Assembly (NCBI GenBank): GCA_963971225.1 | Contig: OZ020270.1 | Span: 71,254,432-71,318,431 of the forward strand | DNA: 64,000 bases | Reading direction: 5' to 3' | Source: Melieria omissa | Lineage: Eukaryota > Arthropoda > Insecta > Diptera > Ulidiidae | Part shown: positions 45,027 to 56,626 of the stretch, piece by piece | How the letters are laid out: the number at the start of each line of letters is the position of its first letter | Numbering within the stretch: the stretch's first letter is position 1 | The notes under the pieces: generated by a model | Database searches by the model: none | What the model was told of the DNA's origin: nothing | Seen by the model: only the letters and a program-made list of their open reading frames with translations | Made by a program: the position numbers and the translations under genes

Positions 45027-46682
45027 ATGGTGAAATTCGAGCTGCTGAAGGTGGACCAGCTGAAGAAGGAGCTGGCTGCCTGGAATTTGCCGACTGCTGG
45101 CGGAAAGGTGGAGTTGCAGTTGCGCTTGCGAGAAGCATGTGAGGAACGAGGCGTCGATTGGACTGTGCACGAGTTCGGAGCGCAAGAACAAGAGGCGTCG
45201 GCCAAAATGGAGGAATCGCCTGCAGGTGCGGCGTCGATGCAAAGTACGACTGCAGCGGCTGCGCCGCCACAAGCAATGGACATGAGCCAGCTAATGGTTG
45301 CACTTAAAGGCATGTTCGAGACTTCCAACCGTGAAATGGCAGCGAAGCTGGAAACTACGAATCTCGAAATTTCGGCAAAAGTCGAGACAGCAAATCGAGA
45401 AATGTCAGCGAAGCTGGAAACTACGAATCTCGAAATTTCGGCAAGAGTCGAGACTGCAAATCGAGAAATGGCGGAAAATTCTGCGCGCATAGAGCAGAAG
45501 GTGGAGGAAATTTCCAATAGCCTGAATGTGAAAGTTGAGCATCTCGAGACGCGAATAGACGATTGGGACAAACGAGTTGACGAAATGGGTGAATCCCTGA
45601 ATAGACGAGTTGACAACCTGGATGAGTCCTTGAACAAACGAGTTGACAGTCTGGAAGATTCGATGCACAGAAAGATAGACGAACGGTTTCGAGAGGTACA
45701 GCCACGAGAATGTTTGCCACCGGTTCAGGACGGTTTTGCTGCCAGAACAGAAGTGCCTACTTATGATGGTGCTGCGCCGTTCGACACATTCAAATTGCAA
45801 TTTGACTTGGCTGCTTTGGAAAATCAGTGGACAGATATCAGGAAAGGTCGGAGGTTGGCACTGGCGCTGAAAGGTCCTGCGGCTGAGGTAATCAAATCAG
45901 TTCCAGAATGTTTAAGAAGTGATTACGGTGCCATCATGAGGGCATTAGCAGCGAAGTATAGCAACGAGCACAACCATGCGCTATACTACTGTGAGCTGAA
46001 GAACCGCAAGCAAAGAGCCAACGAGGCGCTGCAGACATATGCAGCAGACATTGAGCGGCTCGTACAGTTGTGCTACCCAAAATTTGGTGCTGATGACCTC
46101 GAGAGGATGAAGATTGAGTCGTTTGTTGAAGGTCTTCATGATCCAGAAACACGTCGCAGTGCGTTGATGATGGGCAAGCCAACATTTAAGGAAACGGTGA
46201 CCAGCGCGATGACATATGAAGCGGCATGGATTGGGAGCACTCGGTATGCACCTGCAAGGATACGCCAGATTCAGGCGGACAACGACATTCCGATCCAGGC
46301 CATAAGCTCGGAGATACCGGACAGGCCACGGGTGGTCTCCTCTAAAGTTGTTTGCTGGATATGTGGTAAGCAGGACCACATATCACGAGACTGCCGCCAA
46401 CGGAAGAGGCGTTCCCGTTCTCGATCGCAATCGCCTGATGCGAGGAATACTGACAATCGAGGCTCAGCCAACAAGCGAGGAGCCGTTAAACTAAAACAGG
46501 TCAGCCCAAAGGGGCGTGAGCTGATCCCCACAATCTGCCGCCCCACCATCCTTGTCTCACAGCTGAAACGACAGCCCAGCAGCTTGACAATTGAAGGAAG
46601 GATAGATGGAAAGTTGTTCGTGTTGACACTGGATACTGGAGCGTCATATTCGATCATAAAAAGGAAGCTGCTGAAGAACTAG
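45027..46682 (+). pseudogene. Gypsy copy 2 gag fused to protease by a small deletion
   Basis: 551 codons from ATG at 45027. Order: SAP-like region (residues 3-40), coiled-coil modules (about 95-215), capsid-like region with FDTFKLQFDLAALENQW (about 250-400), and zinc knuckle CWICGKQDHISRDC (about 443-456). Then, unlike copy 3, the frame runs on into pol through a 14-bp deletion near 46470. It includes the protease active site LDTGASYS and ends at TAG 46680-46682, where copy 3 has TGG. The 42 codons after the TAG are open and lead straight into the rest of pol. Confidence 0.88.
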
Positions 46683-49600
46683 GAACCGCTGCATGGCATA
46701 CAGCTGCGGACTGCGACTGGCGAGCGCGCGCCGGTAAGAGGGAAAGTTACAAAAACGATTGCTATCGGCACCAGCAGCCTGGAACATGAGTTCATCGTCG
46801 CGGATATAATGGACGACGTGATTATCGGCGTGGATTTCATGATTAGGCACGGTTTTACGCTGGACCTGAAGGAAAATGTGCTGAGATATGCCAACGTTGA
46901 ATTCCCGCTGCGCACCGGCTATGAGCGAAGCGTGGCGGTACGGAAGGTTGTATCGTGTCAACACAGGAGGATACCAGCGAATTCTGAGGCGATTGTGTGG
47001 GCAAAGGTGGACGAGGACGATGGGACGAGTCGGCTGTGGGTAGTAGAAGCACCGAAACAAGGACACGACAACATCATCATCGGACGTACATTAGTGGAAC
47101 CTAAAAATGGCAGAATACCAGTCAAAATACTGAACCCCCTGAATGCACCCAGATATGTCAGGAAAGATGAGGTAATCGGCGAGTGTAAGGAAGCTGTAGC
47201 AGTGGTCAATTGCGAGAGTAGCCCACCTGGAGGTAATAAGAAGAGCGGTTTTAACATGGACGCCATACCGCAGGAGAACCAGTGGAGCAGCGAGTTGACG
47301 GCCAAGCAGAAACAGAAGGCGAGGTCACTCCTGCAGCACTATGGGTCAATTTTTGCGGCAGAAGCAGGCGGAAGAACAGCCATAGTGAAGCACAACATCG
47401 ACACCGGAAGTGCAAAACCGATTCGCCAACCGCCAAGACGAGTTCCTCTGGCCAAGAGGGAGGAGGTCACCAATTTGATCGAGAACATGCGGAAAGACAA
47501 GGTCATAGAGCCTTCTTCGGGCCCCTGGTGCTCGCCGGTCGTGCTAGTCAAGAAAAAAGATGGCAGTACCCGGTTTTGTGTGGACTATCGGAAGCTCAAT
47601 GATGTGACCAAGAAGGACAGTTATCCACTACCTCGGATCGATGACACCCTGGACACACTGTCAGGCACGCAGTGGTTCTCCACGCTCGACTTACGCAGCG
47701 GCTATTGGCAGGTAGAGCTTGCAGACAAGGACAAGGAGAAAACGGCTTTCAGTGTTGGCGATGGTTTGTGGCAGTTCACCGTCATGCCGTTTGGACTCTG
47801 CAACGCACCAGCAACATTCGAGCGGCTAATGGAACGCGTGCTAAAAGGGCTGCATTGGCGGACGTGTCTGGTGTACCTCGACGACATAATCGTAATGGGT
47901 AAAAGCTTCGACGACCACCTGGGAAAGCTGAAGGAGGTATTTGAGCGGATACAAAAAGCCGGGCTTAAACTCAACCCAAAGAAGTGCTCGCTGTTCCAAA
48001 AGGAGGTCAATTATCTGGGTCATACGGTTTCCGCCCGCGGAGTACATACGGATGAAGGCAAAATCACGGCGGTGAAGGAGTGGCCCCGGCCACGCAATCT
48101 ACACGAACTCCGCAGTTTCCTGGGCCTGTGCACATACTACCGCCGATTTGTTCCGGGATTCGCGAACATAGCCAGCAGCCTGCACAAACTGACGAAAAAG
48201 AGCCAAGCTTTCGAGTGGAACGAGGAGCAGGAAGAGGCTTTTGCACGTCTGAAGGAAAAACAGTGCAGTGCCCCAATTCTGGCCTTCCCCGTGCCTGGGG
48301 AGATGTTTGTGCTGGATACAGATGCAAGCGGGAGTAGTATTGGCGGTGTGCTATCACAGATAATAGACGGCCAGGAACAAGTGATAGCGTACTACAGTAG
48401 GGTTTTATCGAAACCGGAACGCAATTACTGTGTGACACGGAGAGAACTGCTGGCGGTATTGGACTGCGTAAAACACTTCCACAAATATCTGTATGGACAA
48501 AGGTTTCGCCTGCGCACAGATCATGCGGCATTGAGATGGCTCCTGAACTTTAAAGATCCTGAAGGGCAATTGGCGCGGTGGATCGAGCGACTGCAGAGCT
48601 ACGACTACACGATAGAGCATCGCAAGGGCAGTAGCCATGGAAATGCCGATGCCTTGTCCCGCCGTCCGTGCAAAGTCGAATGCAGGCAATGCTCGCGAGC
48701 CGAAAGCAAAGAACAGATAGTGGACGTCCGGTTGGTCAGCGTCATGCCAGAGGAAGAGTGGTCTGCGGAGAGGCTACAAAAAGACCAGCATAAGGATGCG
48801 GATCTTGCAAAAATCGTCGAAGGCAAGGAGCAAGGCGCACGTCCAGACTGGCAGGAGATGGCTGGTGAAAGCCCGATCGCTAAGGCTTACTGGGCACAGT
48901 GGAAAAGTCTGCGGCTGAAGGAAGGCTGCCTGTACCGCGAATGGGAGAGCGCGGATGGTCGTACCAGCAACCCCCTAATGGTAGTGCCGAAAAGCAGAAT
49001 CAACGAGGTCATCGAGGTATACCATAACGACTCCAGTGGAGGGCACCTGGGTATCACCAAAACCGTCGCCAAAATAAAAAGACGATTCTACTGGGTAGGA
49101 TGTCAGGAGTCTGTAGCCGAGTGGATTAAGAGCTGCGATCGATGTTCAGCCGCGAAAGGGCCGACAAGAAAATCTCGAGGCCGCATGCAGCAGTACAACG
49201 TGGGAGCGCCCTTCGAGCGGATTGCTATGGACGTCGCCGGCCCATTCCCAACTAGCACTCAAGGCAACAAATATGTGCTGGTCGTAATGGATTACTTCAG
49301 CAAATGGCCCGAAGTGTACCCTATTCCTAACCAGGAGGCCACCACGATCTCGGAAAAGCTGGTAAACAACTGGGTAGCCAGGTTCGGAGTTCCGTTGGAG
49401 TTGCACTCAGATCAAGGCCGGAATTTCGAGTCTGTGGTATTCAAGGAAGTGTGTGAGCTGCTGGGGATAAAGAAAACGCGTACCACTCCTTTGCACCCAC
49501 AGTCCGACGGCATGGTGGAACGCTTTAACCGGACACTGGAGGAATACCTGCGGAAAGTGGTAAGCAGGAATCAAAAGGATTGGGACACGCATATCCCCCT

Positions 49601-50090
49601 GTTCCTGATGGCGTATAGGTCAGCCCCGCACGACACGACATCACTCACTCCAGCCCGAGCAGTGTTCGGAACAGAGTTGCGGTTACCCGCTGACTTGAAG
49701 TTCGGGGTAGTCAGCACGACGGGAGGCGCTAAGACGGACTACGTGGCCAATAAGCGGGCGGAACTGGAGGAAATTCACCAATTTATAAGGGGCCGCACCA
49801 AACTGGTCAGCGATAAGGCGAAAGCCAGATACGATCTACGGGCCAACTCAGCAGGGTTCCAAGAAGGCGATTTGGTAATGCTCTACAACCCGCAGCGGAG
49901 GAAAGGTTTGTCTCCGAAACTTCAAGCGTCATGGGAAGGACCTTACGAAGTCGTGACTAGGATTAACGACGTGGTATACCGGATTCAACGTTGCAGCAAT
50001 AGAGGCGCTAAGCTGAAGGTAGTCCATTTGGAGCGTCTGGCGCCTCATCACAGCGGAGCCTCGGCACTTGTTCGGGACGAACAAGTCTAA
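46683..50090 (+). pseudogene. Gypsy copy 2 pol: reverse transcriptase, RNase H, integrase
   Basis: Open from the amber codon to TAA at 50088-50090, 1,135 codons. The protease C-terminal half (DDVIIGVDFMI) is followed by the RT with FCVDYRKLND, FSTLDLRSGYWQ and the catalytic YLDD (47874-47885), RNase H (LDTDASGSSIGGVLSQ, TDHAALRWLL), the integrase zinc region (HNDSSGGHLG...CDRCSAAKG), the core DDE in MDVAGPF, HSDQGRNFES and ERFNRT, and a C-terminal region with GDLVMLYNPQRRKG. No envelope gene follows; the frame ends 11 bases before the 3' LTR. All catalytic motifs are intact. Confidence 0.92.
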
Positions 50091-50101
50091 GTGGTGGGCA
50101 G

Positions 50102-50174
50102 TGTAACGATAAGACAGTCTGTCGCTGTGCAAAGCAACCCTGCCGCTTCGCGCCGTGCCATAATTGAATGTGGC
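50102..50174 (+). repeat. 3' LTR of gypsy copy 2, first 73 bases only
   Basis: TGTAACGATAAGACAGTC through GAATGTGGC matches the 5' LTR, then unrelated sequence follows. Confidence 0.85.
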
Positions 50175-50543
50175 GATCAAATAATGGATAACTGCTGTAA
50201 TTTTGTTCTGCAAATTGGACATTACAACTGATGCGGTAAATTTCATGAATTTCGGTATTAAGTTATTAAAATGTTGTGATTTTTAAAAGACTAAACTACA
50301 AACTTACGTTGTGGTTTGTCATGCAAATTATGGACATTGCAGACGTACATTATATGGGCACTATAATATTGAAAGTATGGTCAAACTAGTGGTGTACAAT
50401 GAGTTCATTTCTGAAGTGCTTCCTCAAAGCTCTAGGCCAACTGAATGATTTAAGACAATTTAAAGCTGTCTGTTTTTACGCAACGAACGTCTGCCAAATT
50501 TAATGTCGAAAAGTAAAAGTGAGTCAACGTAAAACGATATTAA
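50175..50543. other. Flank before the THAP pseudogene, no element recognised
   Basis: AT-rich, no ORF or repeat recognised. It may contain the 5' flank of the THAP gene. Confidence 0.4.
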
Positions 50544-50910
50544 TATGAGCTGTGCAATCAAAAAGTGCAATAACACCAAATATAACTGCAATGGCGGTAG
50601 TGTGCGGTTCTTTGCTTTCCCAAGCAACAGATTCATGCGGGAAAAGTGACTTGCTGCATGCGAAGTACGGGAGGAAGACTTATCAAAGTCGTCGTTAGTA
50701 TGCTCGATGCACTTTTTGCCGAGGGACGTAGGCGTTAAAAATAAAATATACCGCCTCAGCCAAAATGCAGTACCTGTCATAGGTGCTGGCGTGCAACGGT
50801 AATGCAAATTATTTTCATTTGTATTCTTTTTACTAATTAAACCCACTTTTCAGGAGAGAAGCGATCCACGTAGCAGACGAAGTACCAACTACAGGTGCTT
50901 TCGCGCAACG
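50544..50910 (+). pseudogene. THAP zinc-finger domain gene fragment
   Basis: ATG at 50544 opens MSCAIKKCNNTKYNCNGG, then FFAFPSN, and later LVCSMHF, giving the C2CH spacing of THAP DNA-binding domains (C..C, FP, C..H F). TGA at 50646-50648 stands where the domain normally has its conserved tryptophan (REK-stop-LAAC). A GT donor at 50799 and CAG acceptor at 50851-50853 join CG to GAG in phase (exon 2, 50854-50910, REAIHVADEVPTTGAFAQR). Exons 1 and 2 end with similar words (GCTGGCGTGCAACG, GCTTTCGCGCAACG) followed by GTAATG. It may be a host gene copy or the N-terminus of a P-superfamily transposase; P-like elements lie 1.2 kb away. Confidence 0.65.
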
Positions 50911-50920
50911 GTAATGTATG

Positions 50921-51170
50921 CTCGCCTGCATCTAGCACCACGAGTCGCCTGCATCTAGCACCACAACTCGCCTGCGCCGAGCAGCAAGAGCACCGCCACG
51001 ACTCGTCCGCACCTAGCACCACGACTCGCCTGCACCTAGCACCACGACTCGCCTGCACCTAGCACCACAACTCGCCTGCGCTAAGCAGCAAGAGCACCGC
51101 CACGACTCGCCTGCACTAGCACAACAACTCGCCTGCGCCGAGCAGCAAGAGCACCGCCACGACTCGCACA
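50921..51170. repeat. GC-rich minisatellite
   Basis: About a dozen degenerate repeats of CTCGCCTGCACCTAGCACCA, alternating with a variant carrying GCCGAGCAGCAAGAGCACCG. It starts directly after the GTAATG that follows THAP exon 2. Confidence 0.85.
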
Positions 51171-51601
51171 TTTAGTCTATTAGAACCACGCAAATCGTGC
51201 ACCCGCAAGATAAGTTGTTAATTGAAGCTTAAAGATCTATTTTTTCCTCAATCACTTTATTAAAGAGTCGTGAATCGACTGCCGCCCGAGACTGGTGTAT
51301 CCAGAATGCCAGTTTTGTGGATCACTCTACAACTTCGACTACCTGCTATTTCTTACTTAATAAAAGACACCACCACGCTTCAACCCAAAAACCTGCCTTC
51401 TTTTTTCTGTCGGTCACCGCGCAAACATTTAGAAAACACATTAATTCTTAAAGCATTTTTATGATACGTTACTACATAAACTGATAGCCACAAATTTACA
51501 AATTTACGAAAATGAAAAGAGTAGTAGAACAAATTTATTTCTCATTTGTCAATTTTCTACTTATCTGTCTTTATGAAACTACCTGTATTTTATTGTATCA
51601 A
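51171..51601. other. Unassigned sequence, no gene seen
   Basis: Contains ATCACTTTATTAAAG and TTAATAAAAGAC, which resemble polyadenylation contexts, and no coding signal. Confidence 0.4.
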
Positions 51602-51616
51602 GGCATATACCATGTA

Positions 51617-51953
51617 ATTTTTAATTAATAATTGATTGGCACGACAGCCCGCTTTCGAGAGACTAAGGCCTAGCTTCCCGCAACCACCCGTGTTGTGCGT
51701 GTGAATTTTGTACGCGGGTGGAAGGGACCTACAGTTTTATGCCGATTCCGAACGGCAGGTTGGGAGCTTTTTCATAGGCAATTTTTACTCTCAGAGGTTT
51801 GCCATTTCCAGCTGAGAGGACAGCCACCGAAAGAGAAAACGAGTTTCCCGTTATTTTTTTAGGTGTTACTACATGCAGAATTCGAACTTGCGTCGCTCTG
51901 CATGCGACTCGATGGACCGCGCACTAACCAACTGAGCCACGGCGGCTGTCCAT
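51617..51953 (-). mobile_element. Complete tRNA-derived SINE with 15-bp target duplication
   Basis: On the minus strand the head GCCGCCGTGGCTCAGTTGG (A box) and GTTCGAATTCTGC (B box) precede a body identical in layout to the SINEs at 11271, 20127 and 26897. It ends in an A/T-rich tail. GGCATATACCATGTA lies at 51602-51616 and 51954-51968. It lacks the nested mini-hAT and so shows the empty-site structure of the family. Confidence 0.9.
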
Positions 51954-51968
51954 GGCATATACCATGTA

Positions 51969-52114
51969 CGTAATGCATTTTTAACTAATTTGTTTAGCCT
52001 TGAGTCGATTAACCAATCCAGATCCTGCCATTCTATAAGCAAAGTATATCCTTTTCTTGTAATTTTCTTCTTTTTTTGTAAGTTTCTTGTAATAAATTAT
52101 TTCAAAATTTGTGT
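51969..52114. other. Short AT-rich spacer
   Basis: No feature seen between the SINE and the P-like element. Confidence 0.4.
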
Positions 52115-52121
52115 GTTATAG

Positions 52122-54574
52122 CAAAGAATATGAAGTAATATAGAACGCGCATGTGGGCACAAAAGTGTTTTCGGCTGTTATGATGCGAGCGGGAAGAGCG
52201 AATCGTAGGCATTTGAGAATGTTAAGTTCATAACATTTTCTGTTAGATTTTCGTAGGACAACAGCAAAAAGCAATGTTATTGTTCGCAACGGCTTCACTC
52301 GTGTACATTGAAATGGTTGTGTTGCAGCGTAGTGTTCGCTCAATCATTTTTTGCATGTATGTTTCTTGATTTTGTTTGCCGAATCGCAAGCAAAGAGCAA
52401 ACAACGAACCAAAGCATCGTCATCATCGTTTCAACGAAGATGACTCGGGATTCGCTAATGTTTTTGTTGTTGTCGATTATTGTGTGTATTCTTTTTTGTG
52501 TCGGCAGATTGTTTTTGCTGCCCAAATTGCTATCATATTTCTATCAATCGAATCTTTGTGGTGTATGGCTTTTTGATGGCCAACGCTTTGATTGATTTTA
52601 AAATTTGGTGGTTGATCCCAATTTAAAATGTTTAAAAATATTTGTATGTGGCGAGTTCGAAATAAAATTATTAGTTTATATTTTCACATGGTTGATTACA
52701 AGTTTGAGAATATGGGAAAACTACGAAAAAAAATTAATTGATGACTATATTGACTTCAAAATTCATAAAAACACTTGAAATCAAAAATAATTGGATACGT
52801 GTTTTAATTTTTTTTTTAAATCGAAATCTAACGGACAAACCAAGGGTTAAAAGATTGTATAGACAAGCATAATTTAATAGGTCTATTGACTTTCAATATG
52901 TCGAAAGCACTACTAAAGCACTAAATAAAGAAATTAATAATAAGACAAGTATTTTGTCATATGAAAAATTTGATTTTCTGAACCTGAATTGTTCCATGGC
53001 GAATGATGTGACCATAAATTTACAATATAAGATTTTCTTATTTTAGTTCTTTTAACCCTTATGTGTGTGATGGGATACCCGGGTACCCAAATCACTTTTA
53101 TATCGAAATTTTATACACTTGCGGATAACCTAGAAAGATGAATCTTCATGACAACTCCCAAAATGGTATTCTGTCTTCATTTTCGGGTGTTTAATTCCAT
53201 TTATTTTATTTTGGAACGTGTGGCGCAACATTTTACTTTTTACACGCTTACCTGTGTGCTGGGGTACCCGGGTACCCCAATACATTTTATATGGAGTTGC
53301 ATAGATTTTTTCTGTAAGTAAAACTTTTTAAAGTTAATAATTTGTTATAAAACAATTTTATCAAGGAGAACAATCACTCAATCGATTTTGAGGAAATTAA
53401 AAAAAATGATTTTGGTTATATAAATTCTGAGATGGTCAGTTTCTATGCAACCCGCAGGCTAGGCGTCAGAGGCTTCGGAAATGGAAAATTCTTCATCACT
53501 TTTACTTTCGTACATTATTTCTTGAATTTCGGTTGAGATAAATCTTTCGACGAGCTTTTGCTGAATAAGAACTCATTTCAGAAGTTGCTCAGATCTTTCA
53601 CAATGCAATTGAAACTAATTACTAATGATTAATAATTTGTTACTCAAATGTAAAAAATTTCCGCGGGGAATGACCTACCATTGAAATTTACAGCAGCGTA
53701 TGAATGATATTCCCCTTTTTATGAAAGCGGGATCCGAAATTGCACAAAAATTCATTGCTGGAAATTAAAAACCAAGTTTGGAAGTCATTTTTTGTAACAA
53801 GGGATATCCCAAAATGTACTTTTATATTAGTGAGAGCTTTAAAACTAAGCAAAAACAGTAAAATTTCTTGAAGTGCGAACAAAAAGTGAGATATTTTCAT
53901 ACAATTTGTACTGGGGTACCCGGGTACCCCATCACACGGGTAAGGGTGTTTTTTTCAGCACACACACTAGGGTTAAGTAAGCATTATATGTGGGCATTAA
54001 AAAAGTTCCAAAGAACGGGACGGAAAATTATTACGGGCCAATAAAAACGTCTTCATTTCTTTCCAATTTCCCTTTTTAATTGTCTTTTGTGATTACTTTT
54101 TATTTATTTTTTATTGCCTGTAGCGATCATATAGGTCACCACGCCAGCCATATTTTATTTTCTTTTCTATGATTATGCGCACACTACAGTCGGCAGTGAA
54201 TTCAGGAGCAATATGGAACGCCGTGCAGGCTTATAGAAGAAGAACAAAAGCCAGCCGCCAGAAAATATAAATCGTTTAACAATTTCAGCGTTTCGCCAGC
54301 GCAACAACAACAGCACATCGTCCTCATCTCCCAATCATCCCACGCCGCAGCAGTGTGCTAACGCAGACTCGCTGCAGTGAGCGCAACCAAAAGCAAGCCT
54401 TCGTATGTTTATTTTCTTTGCTTCTACTCACATGTTACGCCGAAGTTACAGAGATTTCTGCTGTTAGTAACAGAGAGTTCTGCTGTCAATAACAGAGGGT
54501 ACTACCAGCAGTACCCGCCATACAACGCGTTTGCTTGTATGAGATGCGCGTTCTATATTACTTCATATTCTTTG
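52122..54574. mobile_element. P-superfamily element X, non-autonomous, with nested piggyBac-like MITE
   Basis: Perfect 31-bp inverted ends (CAAAGAATATGAAGTAATAT... at 52122-52152, complement at 54544-54574), flanked by GTTATAG at 52115-52121 and 54575-54581. 31-bp ends are the length known for the P element. The left 500 bp match the left of the neighbouring element X'. Only scraps of the transposase 3' end remain (TTCTTATTTTAGTTCTT near 53040). Confidence 0.8.
53056..53972. mobile_element. piggyBac-like MITE with TTAA target and repeated palindromes
   Basis: CCCTTATGTGTGTG and CACACACTAGGG ends between TTAA at 53052-53055 and 53973-53976. The neighbouring element X' has the uninterrupted sequence. 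Three TACCCGGGTA palindromes lie at 53072-53088, 53261-53278 and 53913-53930. No transposase ORF. Confidence 0.85.
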
Positions 54575-54581
54575 GTTATAG

Positions 54582-56619
54582 CAAAGAATATGAAGTAATA
54601 TAGAACGCGCATGTGGGCACAAAAGTGTTTTCGGCTGTTATGATGCGAGCGGGAAGAGCGAAGCGTAGGCATTTGAAAATGTTAGGTTCATAACATTTTC
54701 TGTTAGATTTGCGAAGGACAACAGCAAAAAGCAATGTTATTGTTCGCAACGGCTTCACTCGTGTAAATTGAAGTGGTGGTTGTTGCAGCGTAGTGTTCGC
54801 TCAATCATTTTTTGCATGCATGTTTCTTGATCTTGTTTGCCGAAGTGCAAGCAAAAAACAAACAACGAATGAAGGCATCGTCATCATCGTTTCAACGAAG
54901 ATGACTCGGGATTCGCTAATGTTTTTGTTGTTGTCGTTTATTGTGTGTATGCCTTTTTGGTTTCGCTGTAATGTCACTATCAATCGAAGCTTTGTGGTGT
55001 ATGGCTGTTTGCTCAAATGCTGCGCTTTGATTGATTTTTAAAACCTGCAAATATTTAGACGTGGTTGAATCCAATTTGAAATTTCTACAAATATTTTTAC
55101 GTGGCGAGTTCCAAGTAAAATCTTTTGTTTATATTTTGACGTGGTTGATACCAATTTAGAACCTTTTGCAGCGGGTTTTTTTGACGTGGTTGAATCCACT
55201 TTGAAATTTTTCTTCCTAGATGGCATGAACTATCCTTAAAATCGGTCCTTCTACTTGTGATGAAATATTAAAAGATAATTCGGACAAGTTTTTTATTATG
55301 ACAAAGGCCTTTAACCAGGACAAGTTGGAGAATACGTTTGCTGTGTTAAGGCAAAATGGAGGTAATAACTGTAATCCCTCTGTAGCCAAACTTAATAATA
55401 TCTTAGCCAGGTTATTAGCCTTTAAAATAATAAAGTTTAGCTCCTCTACCAATTGTGAAGAGACGCAAGATTCAATGACTAATTTAATTTCTAGCGCTTC
55501 TTTTAATGAGGATGTTTTGCAGACTAATGGCGATGATAATGACAATGAAATCCTGGAAAATCTTAATCTAAGTAGTGAGATGCACGAGGCGTATTTTGTA
55601 GGTGACACCTTTTGTAATCCAAAAGATATTAACTTAGAGCTGGTTTCCATGAGGTATTTTGTTGGATACGTAGCGTACAAAATCATTCCTAAATTAAATT
55701 GTGAAAAATTCGGTGACGAATTGAGAAAAAGGGATGAAGTTTTGACTGCTCCAAGTGAAATTTTTATTTTTCACAAAAATTATCAGTCAATTTCTGATTT
55801 GGTAATCCTTTTGCTCCTTCCAATTCCCTAATGAATGTATGCATAAAACATATTTTAATTTTTCATAAAATCTTCGAAGCAGACCCTGAAAAAATTGGTA
55901 TTAAAGCTCACGTTTTACAATCTTGTAAAAATGCTACACCTGATTGGTTCCATGGTGAGTGCTGTAACCATAGAGTCCAAATTTTAGATTTTCTTATTTT
56001 AGTTCTTCTACGAAAACACTGCATGTGGGCTGTGCAAAAAGGAAGTTCGAAAGAACGAAAATTGAAAATAATTGTTGGCAAATAAAAAAATTCTTATTAA
56101 AAATTATTATTTATGAAAGATAAATTTAAACGAAAGTAAAACAATAAACATAAAACCTTACAATAATATTTTTAATAAATAACTATAAACGCTCTTGTGC
56201 AACATGTTTGCACCCATATTTTACTACACCAAGTTCATGAATTTGTTTTGCTAATTGTAATTTGCTTGTGATTATAAAAAAGAAAGCAGAAATAGCGACG
56301 CAACAATTACCAACAACATCAATGCTATCCCGCCTGCACGGCACAGCGCAAAAAAACAGTATACCGCTTACTTTTTTTTGTTTGCCAATATAATAATGCT
56401 ATTCCCCGCCACAACAAAAGCAGCGTTCATTGTCATGTTTATCAAGTGGCGCAACAGCAGCGAGAATACGAATGAGTACAGAAGCGACTTCAATTCACAT
56501 GTTACGCCGAAGTCACAGAGATTTCTGCTGTCAATAACAGAGGGTACTACCAGCAGTACCCACCATACAACGCGTTTGCTTGTATGAGATGCGCGTTCTA
56601 TATTACTTCATATTCTTTG
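54582..56619. mobile_element. P-superfamily element X' with transposase remnant
   Basis: Same 31-bp ends at 54582-54612 and 56589-56619, with GTTATAG on both sides (54575-54581, 56620-56626). It is separated from element X only by that 7-bp word. It carries a partial transposase reading (below). Confidence 0.82.
55218..56085 (+). pseudogene. P-superfamily (THAP9-like) transposase C-terminal fragment
   Basis: The frame reads FFIMTKAFNQDKLENTFAVL, RQNGGNNCNPSVAKLN, then GYVAYKIIPKLNCEKFG, and after a frame change near 55825 NVCIKHILIFHKIFE and WFHGECCNHRVQIL...LLRKHCMWA. The NQDKLENxFxxxRxxGGxNxNP block is the signature of P-element and THAP9 transposase C-terminal regions. The THAP domain, the catalytic core and the GTP-binding part are absent. 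A TGA lies upstream near 55218. Not functional. Confidence 0.75.
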
Positions 56620-56626
56620 GTTATAG

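Larger units (their letters stand above)
42991..50174 (+). mobile_element. Ty3/gypsy retrotransposon copy 2, nearly complete
   Basis: 5' LTR with a nested hAT, primer-binding site, fused gag-pol with one stop, complete integrase, then the first 73 bases of a 3' LTR, after which unrelated sequence begins. Loss of the 3' LTR makes it immobile. Confidence 0.92.

Noticed and set aside
47282..47602. Plus-strand 106-codon and other frames over gypsy pol
   Set aside because: Alternative-frame shadows of the RT coding sequence, duplicated at 62607 only because pol is duplicated.
50091..50101. An envelope gene after gypsy pol
   Set aside because: Only 11 bases separate the pol stop from the 3' LTR, so there is no third ORF.
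52308..52595. 95-codon frame in P-like element X
   Set aside because: The corresponding part of X' reads differently, and the sequence lies near a terminal repeat without any domain.
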